Assembly: GCA_004791255.1 (NCBI GenBank)
Contig: SRUQ01000002.1
Location: 589,050-653,049 of the forward strand
Direction of reading: 5' to 3'
Source: a bacterium M00.F.Ca.ET.205.01.1.1
Lineage (GTDB): Bacteria > Pseudomonadota > Alphaproteobacteria > Rhizobiales > Rhizobiaceae
Length of the DNA: 64,000 bases
This document shows, in pieces, positions 11,341 to 19,281 of this stretch; the stretch's first letter is position 1; every line of letters begins with the position of its first letter. A model generated the notes under the pieces. The model was given only the letters and a program-made list of their open reading frames with translations, searched no databases and was not told the DNA's origin. Both the position numbers and the translations under genes were made by a program.

Positions 11341-12501
11341 CTACGCGGCTTCACCTTTGCGCACCCGGCGCGCGGCAATTCCTGCCAGCGCGATGCGAAA
11401 CAGTTCGATCTCCCCCGCGCTTGTCGACGGTCCTACCGACACGCGCAGGGCGCCCAGGCTGTCGCCATATCCCATCGCCTTCAGCACATGGCTCGGCCCG
11501 ACCTTGCCCGACGAACAGGCGGAACCAGCCGACAGCGCCACGCCGGCCAGATCGAAGGCGATCTGCGCCGTCTCGGCCTTGACGCCGGGAATAGCGAAGA
11601 ATGTCGTGTTGGCAAGCCTCGGCGCGCCTGTTCCAAAGATTTCCACGTCCGGAACCAGCATTTTGACCGTTGTTTCGACCTCGTCGCGACGCAGGCGCAC
11701 GGCCTCGATGGTCACCAGCCCGTTGACTGCTTCCCGTGCGGCCGCGCCAAAACCGGCAATGCCGGGCAGGTTCTCGGTGCCGCCGCGATGGCCCTTTTCC
11801 TGGCCGCCGCCATTGATCAGGGGCCTCGGCATCATCAGGTCGGACGCAGCGACAATGGCGCCGACGCCCTTCGGGCCGCCGATCTTGTGCGACGACAGAA
11901 ACAGATTGTCGGCGTATCCCGCCGCCATATCGATCGGAACGCGGCCCGCGGCCTGGACGGCATCGACGACGAGAACCCCGCCCGCCGCCTTGACGATTGC
12001 GGCGACGCGATCAAGGGGCTGGATGACGCCGGTCTCGTTGTTGGCGGCATGGATCGCCACCAGCGGCAGGCCCTCGGCCTTGTCATGGCCGCCGAGCGCG
12101 GCCATCAAGGCGGCGAGATCGACGATCCCATCGGCATCGACGCCAATCCGCGTCACCTGCGCTGCCGGAAAGCGTCCGCCATTCAGCAGGCAGGGATGAT
12201 CGGCCTCGCAGACATAGAGCCGGCTCATGCGAATGGCGCCGCGCCCCATCTGCCAGTCCGGCGTTAAAAGCGTCGAGGCACCCTCGGTCGCACCAGAGGT
12301 GAAGACGACATGTTCGGGCTTGCCGTTGACCAGCGTGGCCACGTCGCGCCTGGCATTGTCGACCAGCCGCCGCGCGGCGCGCCCCTCGGCATGGACCGAC
12401 GACGGGTTGGCCGCATCGAACGCCGCGACCATGGCCTCGCGAGCCGCTGCAAGCAGCGGCGCACTGGCATTATAGTCGAGATAGGCGCGTATTGCGGCCA
12501 T
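11341..12501 (-). CDS. IscS/NifS-like cysteine desulfurase heading the suf operon
   Basis: A 386-residue PLP-dependent class V aminotransferase. It opens RAYLDYNASAPLL, carries the PLP-lysine motif FLSSHKIGGPKGVGA and has its catalytic cysteine in the long-loop context LSAGSACSSGKVGPS, characteristic of group I (IscS/NifS) desulfurases and unlike the SufS later in the operon. The start at 12499-12501 is preceded by GGAC; the frame upstream is open 24 more codons but lacks conservation. In rhizobia this gene is often called sufS2 or iscS-like and precedes sufB. It probably supplies sulfur to SufBCD, perhaps under other conditions than SufS. Confidence 0.93.
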   Translation of the reverse strand: MAAIRAYLDYNASAPLLAAAREAMVAAFDAANPSSVHAEGRAARRLVDNARRDVATLVNGKPEHVVFTSGATEGASTLLTPDWQMGRGAIRMSRLYVCEADHPCLLNGGRFPAAQVTRIGVDADGIVDLAALMAALGGHDKAEGLPLVAIHAANNETGVIQPLDRVAAIVKAAGGVLVVDAVQAAGRVPIDMAAGYADNLFLSSHKIGGPKGVGAIVAASDLMMPRPLINGGGQEKGHRGGTENLPGIAGFGAAAREAVNGLVTIEAVRLRRDEVETTVKMLVPDVEIFGTGAPRLANTTFFAIPGVKAETAQIAFDLAGVALSAGSACSSGKVGPSHVLKAMGYGDSLGALRVSVGPSTSAGEIELFRIALAGIAARRVRKGEAA

Positions 12502-12634
12502 TTTCGTCCAGTTCGTCCCGTCAGAAGCCATTCCGCCGACGTATGGCGTTATTTCCTTGAAATTCCAAGGCAAGCCGTCCTATTTACGCGGCTTGCGGCG
12601 AGGGCGGCCGAGCGACTGCGTTTCGGCTACCCAG

Positions 12635-12651
12635 TTTTGAACAATTCTAAA
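12635..12651. promoter_or_regulatory. Irr-type iron control element (ICE box)
   Basis: TTTTGAACAATTCTAAA matches 13 of the 14 specified positions of the rhizobial Irr operator TTTAGAA-N3-TTCTAAA and is itself a near-perfect dyad. It lies between the divergent desulfurase-suf operon (134 bases from its start codon) and the alpha/beta hydrolase gene (107 bases from its start). Confidence 0.7.
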
Positions 12652-12665
12652 CTAGCTTCTATGAA
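12637..12665 (+). promoter_or_regulatory. putative sigma70-type promoter for the alpha/beta hydrolase gene, overlapped by the ICE box
   Basis: TTGAAC (12637-12642), a 17-base spacer and TATGAA (12660-12665) give four of six matches at each hexamer. The -35 lies inside the Irr-like box, so Irr binding could block this direction. Prediction only. Confidence 0.35.
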
Positions 12666-12757
12666 GACGCTCGCCCTGCGTCAAGGTCTGTGGAAGCCGG
12701 GGCCAGAGGAAGCGTTGTTCCGGTCGCCGCGCATTTGTAAGTCACGTGGAGTATTTC

Positions 12758-13432
12758 ATGCCTGAGGTCATTTTCACCGGTCCTGCCGGCCGCCTGGAGG
12801 GTCGCTACCAGCCCTCGAAGGAAAAGAGCGCGCCGATTGCCATCGTCCTGCATCCGCACCCGCAGTTCGGCGGTACGATGAACAACAAGATCGTCTATGA
12901 CCTCTTCTACATGTTCCAGAAGCGCGATTTCACCACGCTTCGCTTCAATTTCCGCGGCATCGGCCGCAGCCAGGGCGAATTCGATCACGGCACCGGCGAG
13001 TTGTCGGATGCGGCTGCCGCCCTCGACTGGGTGCAGTCGTTGCATCCGGATTCCAAGAGCTGCTGGGTCGCCGGCTATTCGTTCGGCTCGTGGATCGGCA
13101 TGCAGCTTCTGATGCGCCGGCCGGAGATCGAGGGCTTCATTTCGGTCGCTCCGCAGCCCAACACCTATGATTTCTCCTTCCTGGCCCCCTGCCCGTCCTC
13201 TGGCCTGATTATCCATGGCGATGCCGACAAGGTAGCGCCGCCCAAGGATGTGCAGGGCCTGGTCGACAAGCTGCACACGCAGAAGGGCATCACCATCACC
13301 CAGAAGACCTTGCCCGGCGCCAACCACTTCTTCGCCAACGACTCCGAGCTTCTGCTCGAGGAATGCGCCGACTATCTCGACCGCCGGCTGGCTGGCGAAT
13401 TGTCGGATCCGAGGCCGAAGCGGCTGAGATAG
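12758..13432 (+). CDS. alpha/beta hydrolase (dienelactone-hydrolase/esterase-like)
   Basis: A 224-residue cytoplasmic alpha/beta hydrolase. The first strand carries the HPHPQFGGTMNNK oxyanion region, the nucleophile elbow is GYSFGSW (Ser in the G-x-S-x-G-like turn), and the later HGDADKV and GANHFF segments supply the catalytic Asp and His. This subtype (COG2945) is conserved in alphaproteobacteria without a known substrate. The start at 12758 is chosen for the GGAG six bases upstream. It is divergent from the suf operon and 20 bases ahead of the PaiB-like gene, so those two may be cotranscribed. Confidence 0.85.
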   Translation: MPEVIFTGPAGRLEGRYQPSKEKSAPIAIVLHPHPQFGGTMNNKIVYDLFYMFQKRDFTTLRFNFRGIGRSQGEFDHGTGELSDAAAALDWVQSLHPDSKSCWVAGYSFGSWIGMQLLMRRPEIEGFISVAPQPNTYDFSFLAPCPSSGLIIHGDADKVAPPKDVQGLVDKLHTQKGITITQKTLPGANHFFANDSELLLEECADYLDRRLAGELSDPRPKRLR

Positions 13433-13452
13433 CCACAACGAAGGACATCGGC

Positions 13453-14103
13453 ATGTACGAGCCGCCTCATTTTCAGGAAACGCGGCCTGAGGTGCTGCAT
13501 GGGCTGATCCGGTCGCATCCGCTCGGCATGCTGATTTCGAACGGGCCAGAGGGCCCGGTCGCCAATGCCATTCCGTTCCTGCTCGACGCGGCAGTGTCCC
13601 CAAATGGGATGCTGCGCGCCCATCTGGCCAAGGCCAACCCGCAATGGAAGCTCATTGCGGAAAACCCGTCCTCGCCGGTGCTTATCGTCTTCCAGGGCAC
13701 GGACGCCTATGTGACGCCGTCCTGGTACGAGACCAAGCGCGAGACCGGCAAGGTGGTGCCGACCTGGAACTACGCCATCGTGCAGGTTCGCGGCACGGCA
13801 AAGGTGATCGACGACCAGGACTGGCTGGCGCGGCAGATCGCCGACCTGACCCTGTCCCAGGAAGGCACGCGCCAGGCGCCCTGGGCGGTGACCGATGCGC
13901 CGGCGCCGTTCATCCAGTCGCAGATCAAGGGCATCATCGGGCTCGAAATCGAGATCAGCGAGATTCACGGCAAGTGGAAGGTCAGCCAGAACCGCCCCGT
14001 AGCCGACCGCGTCGGCGTCGCGCGGGGGCTCGAGAGCGAAGCGACCAGTTCGGCCGACATGGTCCGCCTGGTGAGATCCTACGGCGGACTGGACGGCAAC
14101 TGA
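13453..14103 (+). CDS. PaiB-family FMN-binding protein
   Basis: A 216-residue protein of the FMN-binding negative transcriptional regulator (PaiB) family. Signatures are the opening MYEPPHFQETRPEVLHGLI, the PLGMLIS strand and the WYETKRETGKVVPTWNYAIVQ segment, which is highly conserved. In Bacillus PaiB affects sporulation and protease genes; in proteobacteria the biochemical role is unknown and the split-barrel fold suggests flavin or heme binding. The start at 13453 has AAGGA seven bases upstream. It lies just after the hydrolase gene and tail to tail with the PAP2 gene. Confidence 0.9.
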   Translation: MYEPPHFQETRPEVLHGLIRSHPLGMLISNGPEGPVANAIPFLLDAAVSPNGMLRAHLAKANPQWKLIAENPSSPVLIVFQGTDAYVTPSWYETKRETGKVVPTWNYAIVQVRGTAKVIDDQDWLARQIADLTLSQEGTRQAPWAVTDAPAPFIQSQIKGIIGLEIEISEIHGKWKVSQNRPVADRVGVARGLESEATSSADMVRLVRSYGGLDGN

Positions 14104-14118
14104 TCCCGAGAACGCAGG

Positions 14119-14940
14119 CTATCTTTCCGGGGCAATCAGCCGGAACGACGCCTTGCGGACCGGCAATCCCGACCGTGCCGGGCGGAAGATGAAGCCGAGC
14201 CGGGCAAAGACCAGCCCGCATGCCAACGCGAAGGCGCAACCGAGACCGAAGCCGGCGACCGTGTCACTGGGATAGTGGGCGCCGACGAACACCCGGGTCG
14301 AGGCGATGCAGGCGGTGACCGCCAAAGCGATGTACCAGCGCCGTGGAAACAAAAGCAGCAGGACGCCGAAGACGGCGCCCATCGTCGTGGCGTGGCCGGA
14401 GGGAAAACCGGCGAAGCGCGCATCGAAGGCAAACGGATGCAGCGCCAGAACGCCGAAATCCTGGAAATAGAGCGGCCGGGCGCGGCCAATGGCATATTTC
14501 AGCACATTGACCAGAAGGCCAGACAGGCCGACGGCACTCAGCATCAGGGTTGCCAAGCATGTCCAGTTGTAGACCAGCATCAATGACCGCCGCGAAAGGC
14601 TGCGCCAATCGGTCAGATTGGCCGCGACGAGCAGCAGCGCCGGCGGAACAAGATACCAGCCGCCAAGACCGAACTGCGTAAGAAAATCGGCCAGACGGAC
14701 GAAGCCCGGCGACCACTGGTCGCGAAGCATCCCCGCCGGCGTGTCGAGGCGAACAAACGCCGCCGCCGCCAGCAAGGCCCAGACCAGGCCCCAGACCGGC
14801 CAAGGGATTTTGGAATAGGATGCGGGGCGAACGGCAAAACGCCGTCTCACGATCTGCATCGTGTCGCGAAAATTGTCGACCGACCGGCGTACCACCGCGA
14901 CGAGCGTGCCGGATACGGAAGGGCGCGGTTTCACGAGCAT
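14119..14940 (-). CDS. PAP2-family membrane phosphatase
   Basis: A 273-residue integral membrane phosphatase of the PAP2 superfamily, which removes phosphate from lipid substrates such as undecaprenyl pyrophosphate, phosphatidylglycerol phosphate or lipid A. All three motifs are visible: KYAIGRARP, FPSGHATTMG and STRVFVGAHYPSDT. About six hydrophobic segments are present, starting near residue 45. It is the last gene of a minus-strand cluster with two glycosyltransferases, 25 bases after the ArnT-like gene, which points to recycling of a polyprenyl-phosphate sugar carrier or removal of lipid A phosphate. Substrate is inference. Confidence 0.88.
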   Translation of the reverse strand: MLVKPRPSVSGTLVAVVRRSVDNFRDTMQIVRRRFAVRPASYSKIPWPVWGLVWALLAAAAFVRLDTPAGMLRDQWSPGFVRLADFLTQFGLGGWYLVPPALLLVAANLTDWRSLSRRSLMLVYNWTCLATLMLSAVGLSGLLVNVLKYAIGRARPLYFQDFGVLALHPFAFDARFAGFPSGHATTMGAVFGVLLLLFPRRWYIALAVTACIASTRVFVGAHYPSDTVAGFGLGCAFALACGLVFARLGFIFRPARSGLPVRKASFRLIAPER

Positions 14941-14965
14941 TGAGAACTCGATCCCGTCATCGAAA

Positions 14966-16615
14966 TCATTGCGCGATACGGTAAAGGCCGAGGGACATTT
15001 TGTCTCCCGACGAATAGTTGAGCCCGTCGATTTGCGTGAGGCGGGTCGCCGACTTGCCCTGACCGGCCAGCAGGCCGTTCAGTTTCTGCTCGTCGCCGAC
15101 CGGCGCCAGCCCCAATGCGCAGGCGGGATCGGCAAGCAGATGGCTGGCCACGCCACCGACATCGGTCAGGACCGTTTTCGTACCCACCAGGAACACCAGG
15201 CTCGGCTCCTGGAACTCGGCCGACGCCAGCACGGTGTTTTCGCAGAATCTGTTGGCCAGCACGGCAGCCTTGATCGCCGGACCCAGCCACATCGGCTTCA
15301 GCGATGGCGCGATGACCCCGAACAGCAACGCATAGGTGATGCCGGCGCAGATGGCGATGGCGCCGATGCGGCGCAGCGGCACCTGCAACTGCCTGGAGAA
15401 AGCGAGATAGCCGGCACCGAGTGCGGCCGCCGCGGCCGGAATGCTCCACCAGGAGAAAGAGCCGTTGAGATAGACCGGCGCCCCGATGCAGACCGCCGCC
15501 AGGCCAAGGCTGACCACGACCAGGCCAAAGGCGGTCGCCCACCACAGCCATTGCTGCCAGCGCCTCAGCGGTGCGTTCGCCTCCTGCGCCGGCAATGTCA
15601 GCAGCCAGCCGATCAGCAGCGCCATGCCGGGATAGGCGGGCAGAACATAGTGCGGCAGCTTGGTCGGGATGAGTTCGAACACCAGCCAGAACGGTATGTA
15701 CCAGGCCAGGCAGAAGCGCAGCCGCGGATCGTCGCGCAGCCGGTTGAGGGCCCGCAGCCCGGCGCCGACCGCGATGAGGCCGAACGGCCACATGAACAGC
15801 GAATAGGTCAGCATGTAGAAGCCGGGCGGCAGACCGTGCGATTCCTCGCCGGAAGCAACCTTGTTCAGCATGTCCTTGCCGACGGACTGCTGCAGGAAAT
15901 CGCCATGCGTCTTTAAGGTGATCAAGGCAAGCCAGGGCAGCACGATCAGCACGACGAGCAGCAGGCCGCGCCCTGCCCTGAGCTTCGACAGCCAGCGCCC
16001 GTCGCGCTCGAAGGCGAACAGAACCGCAATGGTAAGCGCCGACAGCAGCGGCGCGACCGGCCCCTTGATGAGGATCGCGGCACCTTGCGCTATCCAGAAT
16101 ATCCACCAGAGATGGCTGGCGACCGGTTCGTCGCGGCGCGACGCCAGGTAGATCTGTGCCAGGGCGCCTTGCGCGGCCACGCAGCAGGCCAGCAGCATCG
16201 CGTCCGTCTTGGCGTCGCGGCCTTCGAAGGCAGTGGCGAAGATCGCCGCCATTACCAGGCCGGCGGCGATGCCGGTGTTAGCGCCAAAAAGATTGGTCCC
16301 CGTCCAGGCGATCGCCAGGACCGCAATGGCAATGCCGAGCGCCGAGACAGTTCGGTAGACCCAGATCGGCGCTTCGGCGCCCTTGCCGCTCAGCGTCACG
16401 GCCGCCGACTGCAGCCAGTAGATGCCGATCGGCTTCTGGTAGCGCGAGGTCTGCTGGAAGCGGATATCGACATAGTCGCCGCTTTCGACCATCTGCTTGG
16501 TGGCCTGCACGAAGCGCGGCTCGTCGCGGTCGAGCGGCGGCATGGATGCCAGGCCTGACACCGTCATCACCAAGCTGAACAGGAAGAGAAGAATGTAGTT
16601 CCTGTTTAGCGCCAT
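14966..16615 (-). CDS. ArnT-like integral membrane glycosyltransferase (PMT/GT83 type)
   Basis: A 549-residue polytopic membrane protein of the ArnT/PMT family, which moves a sugar from a polyprenyl phosphate donor to lipid A or another periplasmic acceptor. The first periplasmic loop has the characteristic acidic motif PPLDRDEPRFVQATKQM followed by RFQQTSRYQKPIGIYWLQ, and about a dozen hydrophobic segments follow. ATG at 16613-16615 (MALNRNYILLFLF) has GAGAGG upstream; the longer frame overlaps the preceding gene. Rhizobia decorate lipid A and core with galacturonic acid using related Rgt enzymes, so GalA transfer is a reasonable guess, but the sugar cannot be read from sequence. Confidence 0.85.
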   Translation of the reverse strand: MALNRNYILLFLFSLVMTVSGLASMPPLDRDEPRFVQATKQMVESGDYVDIRFQQTSRYQKPIGIYWLQSAAVTLSGKGAEAPIWVYRTVSALGIAIAVLAIAWTGTNLFGANTGIAAGLVMAAIFATAFEGRDAKTDAMLLACCVAAQGALAQIYLASRRDEPVASHLWWIFWIAQGAAILIKGPVAPLLSALTIAVLFAFERDGRWLSKLRAGRGLLLVVLIVLPWLALITLKTHGDFLQQSVGKDMLNKVASGEESHGLPPGFYMLTYSLFMWPFGLIAVGAGLRALNRLRDDPRLRFCLAWYIPFWLVFELIPTKLPHYVLPAYPGMALLIGWLLTLPAQEANAPLRRWQQWLWWATAFGLVVVSLGLAAVCIGAPVYLNGSFSWWSIPAAAAALGAGYLAFSRQLQVPLRRIGAIAICAGITYALLFGVIAPSLKPMWLGPAIKAAVLANRFCENTVLASAEFQEPSLVFLVGTKTVLTDVGGVASHLLADPACALGLAPVGDEQKLNGLLAGQGKSATRLTQIDGLNYSSGDKMSLGLYRIAQ

Positions 16616-16652
16616 GTCGGGGCCTCTCGAAGCATTTGTTGGCAAGGGCTGC

Positions 16653-16985
16653 TCAATCGACCTTGCCCATCGCCGCCTTGCGCTCATTGGCGATCAACCA
16701 GAGATTCCTGACATAGATGAACATGCCCATGGCCTGGCCGACAATGAACACCGGATCCTGACGCTGAATGGCATAGATCAGAAGCAGGCCGCCGCCGAAC
16801 AGCGAAAGGAACCAGAAGGCGACCGGTACGACGCTGCGCCTGGCCTTTTCGGAAGCGAGCCACTGTACGACGAAGCGCATGGTGAAGAAGAACTGGGCAA
16901 TGAAGCCGAGCAGCACCCACGCATCGAATTGCTCGATGAAGACCCGGTGAAGCCAGGCCGCCAGTTCCGGAGGCACGTTAACCAA
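16653..16985 (-). CDS. stand-alone LpxB N-terminal-like (LABN) membrane protein
   Basis: A 110-residue protein with three hydrophobic segments (about residues 22-42, 55-73 and 78-98), matching the small domain found at the N-terminus of some lipid-A-disaccharide synthases: AQFFFTMRFVVQWLASEKA, then VPVAFWFLSLFGGGLLLIYA. The likely start is a TTG (16983-16985) overlapping the end of the glycosyltransferase gene by eight bases, with AAGGA eight bases upstream; a GTG three codons later is possible. The catalytic part of LpxB is absent. Sandwiched between two glycosyltransferases, it may help make or flip the lipid-linked sugar; this is inference. Confidence 0.85.
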   Translation of the reverse strand: MVNVPPELAAWLHRVFIEQFDAWVLLGFIAQFFFTMRFVVQWLASEKARRSVVPVAFWFLSLFGGGLLLIYAIQRQDPVFIVGQAMGMFIYVRNLWLIANERKAAMGKVD

Positions 16986-17745
16986 GGCTGATTTCCTTCA
17001 CTTTCGGCATCCTGCGGCGCCTGCGCCGCAGCCACCAGACGCCGCCGAGATCGAGTGCGCCTTGCAGGCCGCGGTCGAATATCCCGTAATTCGACTTGCC
17101 GTGGCGGCGCGAGCGGTCGACGACATCGCAATGCACGACGCGGTAGCCCTCCTGGATGACCAGCGCCGGGACGAAGCGATGGGTGCCGTCGAAGAACGGC
17201 AATTTGCGCAGGATGTCGGCATGGACGGCCTTCAGGCCGCAGCCGGTGTCGCGCGTCTCGTCGTGCAGGACGGCATTTCTCAGCCAGTTGGCGAAACGCG
17301 ATGCAAGCTGCTTGATCTTGCTGTCGCGGCGTTTGAGACGCTGCCCCTGCGCCGCGCCGAAATCGGGGCCGGCCTGGCGCAGCGCGTCGACGAGTGCCGG
17401 AATGTACCGCGGATCGTTCTGGCCGTCGCCGTCGATGGTGGCGACGATGCTTCCCCGCGCCGCCCAGGCGCCCGACCGCACCGAAAGGCTCTGCCCAGCG
17501 GATTTCTCGTGCCGCAATTCGCGCAGCGGAAACGGGCGGCGTGCTGCCTGCTCGGCCAGCACCGCAGCGGTCTCGTCGGTCGAGCCGTCGTTGACGATGA
17601 TCAATTCGAACCCACGCCCGGCCATCGCTGCCTCGATCTCATCGATCAACGGCGGCAGGTTTGCCGCCTCGTTCCTGCAAGCAATGACGATGGATATCAA
17701 TGCGTCCGGCATGTCGCGTGGGGGCTCTGTCGTCTTATTGGGCAT
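16978..17745 (-). CDS. GT2 family polyprenyl-phosphate glycosyltransferase (DPM1/ArnC-like)
   Basis: A 255-residue GT-A fold enzyme: SIVIACRNEAANLPPLI, the ELIIVNDGSTDETA nucleotide-sugar loop, the metal-binding IDGDGQNDP motif, RDTGCGLKAVHADILRKLPFFDGTHR and RRHGKSNYGIFDRG, all typical of dolichol-phosphate mannose synthase-like enzymes. There are no C-terminal membrane helices. It probably loads a sugar from a nucleotide donor onto a polyprenyl phosphate for the ArnT-like enzyme downstream. Start ATG at 17743-17745; an internal ATG at 17712 (MPDALISIVIAC) is an alternative. It heads the cluster; the following gene overlaps its stop. Confidence 0.88.
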   Translation of the reverse strand: MPNKTTEPPRDMPDALISIVIACRNEAANLPPLIDEIEAAMAGRGFELIIVNDGSTDETAAVLAEQAARRPFPLRELRHEKSAGQSLSVRSGAWAARGSIVATIDGDGQNDPRYIPALVDALRQAGPDFGAAQGQRLKRRDSKIKQLASRFANWLRNAVLHDETRDTGCGLKAVHADILRKLPFFDGTHRFVPALVIQEGYRVVHCDVVDRSRRHGKSNYGIFDRGLQGALDLGGVWWLRRRRRRMPKVKEISLG

Positions 17746-17863
17746 TCGATGGATGCCGTGCGGTGCCGTTCGAGGTCGTGGGCCGTGGGAACCTTGTGGC
17801 GCGGCGCCTCATTACGCCAGCCGAAACGATGAAGCAAGCGTACGGGATGTCATCCGCGCGGCC

Positions 17864-17952
17864 CGCAAAACCGGATTCCACTTTTGCTGATCGCGAATTC
17901 CTGGTTGAAGCGCGATCGGGCGCAAAACCGGATTCCACTTTTGCTGATCGCG
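17864..17952. repeat. two exact 32-base direct repeats upstream of tyrS
   Basis: The same 32 bases, beginning CGCAAAACCGGATTCCACTT and ending TGCTGATCGCG, occur at 17864-17895 and 17921-17952, 57 bases apart start to start. Between them lies CGCGATCGGG, which pairs with the CTGATCGCG end of each copy. No coding frame is present. The core ACCGGATTCCACTTTTG resembles the intergenic palindromes at 605-704 and 30989-31038. Confidence 0.85.
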
Positions 17953-18021
17953 CTTGGATGCTAAACGCGCGCGTTCATGGACTTACGCACCGGTCGGACC
18001 GGCGCTTTCGGGAAAGAAAAC

Positions 18022-19275
18022 ATGCCTGCCTTCAAATCCGATTTCCTGCGCACGATGAGCGAGCGCGGTTTCATCCACCAGATTTCGGATGAGACCGGCC
18101 TCGACCAGCTTTTCGCCAAGGAAACGGTCACCGCCTATGTCGGCTATGACGCCACCGCGACCAGCCTGCATATCGGCAACCTGATTTCGGCGACCATGCT
18201 CTACTGGCTGCAGGAGACCGGGCACCGGCCGATCGCGCTGATGGGCGGCGGCACCTCGATGATCGGCGATCCTTCCTTCCGCGACGACCAGCGCAGCCTT
18301 TTGACGCCCGAGGCGATCGCCACCAACATCGAAGGCATCAAGCGGATCTTCGGCCGCATCCTGCGCTTCGGCGACGGCCCGAGCGACGCGATCATGGTCA
18401 ACAATGCCGACTGGCTGATGAAGCTCAACTATGTCGAGTTCCTGCGCGACGTCGGCCGCCATTTCTCGGTCAATCGCATGCTGACCTTCGACAGCGTCAA
18501 GCTCAGGCTCGACCGCGAGCAGTCGCTGTCATTCCTCGAATTCAACTACATGATCCTGCAGGGCTATGATTTCGTCGAGCTCAGCCGGCGCCAGGGCTGC
18601 CGCCTGCAGATGGGCGGCTCGGACCAGTGGGGCAACATCATCAATGGCGTCGATCTCGGGCATCGCATGGGCACGCCGCAGCTCTATGCGCTGACCACGC
18701 CGCTTTTGACGACATCGTCCGGCGCCAAGATGGGCAAGTCGGCGAAGGGCGCGGTGTGGCTCAACGGCGACCTCTTCTCGCCCTATGATTTCTGGCAGTA
18801 CTGGCGCAACACCGAGGACGCCGACGTCGTGCGCTTCCTGAAGATTTTTACCCGCCTGCCCCTCGACGAGATCGCCCGGCTGGCCGCGCTTGGCGGCTCC
18901 GAGATCAACGAGGCCAAGAAGATCCTGGCGACCGAAACGACCGCGATCGTCCACGGCCGCGATGCGGCAAATCAGGCCGAGGAAACCGCGCGCAAGACCT
19001 TCGAGGAAGGCGCGCTCGCCGAAACGCTGCCGACCGTCGAGATCGAAACGGCGAAGCTCGAGGTCGGCGTCGGTATCCTGTCGCTGCTGGTCAGCGCCGG
19101 GCTCGCCGCCTCCAACGGCGAGGCGCGGCGGCATGTCCAGGGCGGCGCCGTGCGCCTCAACGATCAGCCGGTCGGCGACGACCGCAGGCTGGTATCGCTT
19201 CAGGATTTGAGTCCGGAAAACGTCGCAAAGCTTTCACTGGGCAGGAAAAAACATATCCTGGTGAAGCCTGCTTGA
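18022..19275 (+). CDS. tyrS: tyrosyl-tRNA synthetase
   Basis: A class I synthetase that charges tRNA-Tyr. The 417-residue product has HIGN at 50-53, the tyrosine-binding YMILQGYDF segment, [15 protein letters not shown], the KMGKS loop at 236-240 and a C-terminal S4 RNA-binding domain (about 350-417). The start at 18022 is chosen because GGGAAAG lies just upstream and the protein then begins like other family members; an ATG at 17977 would add 15 residues without a good ribosome site. It lies alone between the repeats and a convergent AsmA-like gene. Confidence 0.98.
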   Translation: MPAFKSDFLRTMSERGFIHQISDETGLDQLFAKETVTAYVGYDATATSLHIGNLISATMLYWLQETGHRPIALMGGGTSMIGDPSFRDDQRSLLTPEAIATNIEGIKRIFGRILRFGDGPSDAIMVNNADWLMKLNYVEFLRDVGRHFSVNRMLTFDSVKLRLDREQSLSFLEFNYMILQGYDFVELSRRQGCRLQMGGSDQWGNIINGVDLGHRMGTPQLYALTTPLLTTSSGAKMGKSAKGAVWLNGDLFSPYDFWQYWRNTEDADVVRFLKIFTRLPLDEIARLAALGGSEINEAKKILATETTAIVHGRDAANQAEETARKTFEEGALAETLPTVEIETAKLEVGVGILSLLVSAGLAASNGEARRHVQGGAVRLNDQPVGDDRRLVSLQDLSPENVAKLSLGRKKHILVKPA

Positions 19276-19281
19276 GGCGCC

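Noticed and set aside
17977..18021. Longer tyrS start at 17977
   Set aside because: It would add 15 residues unlike the family and has no ribosome site, while 18022 has GGGAAAG in place.
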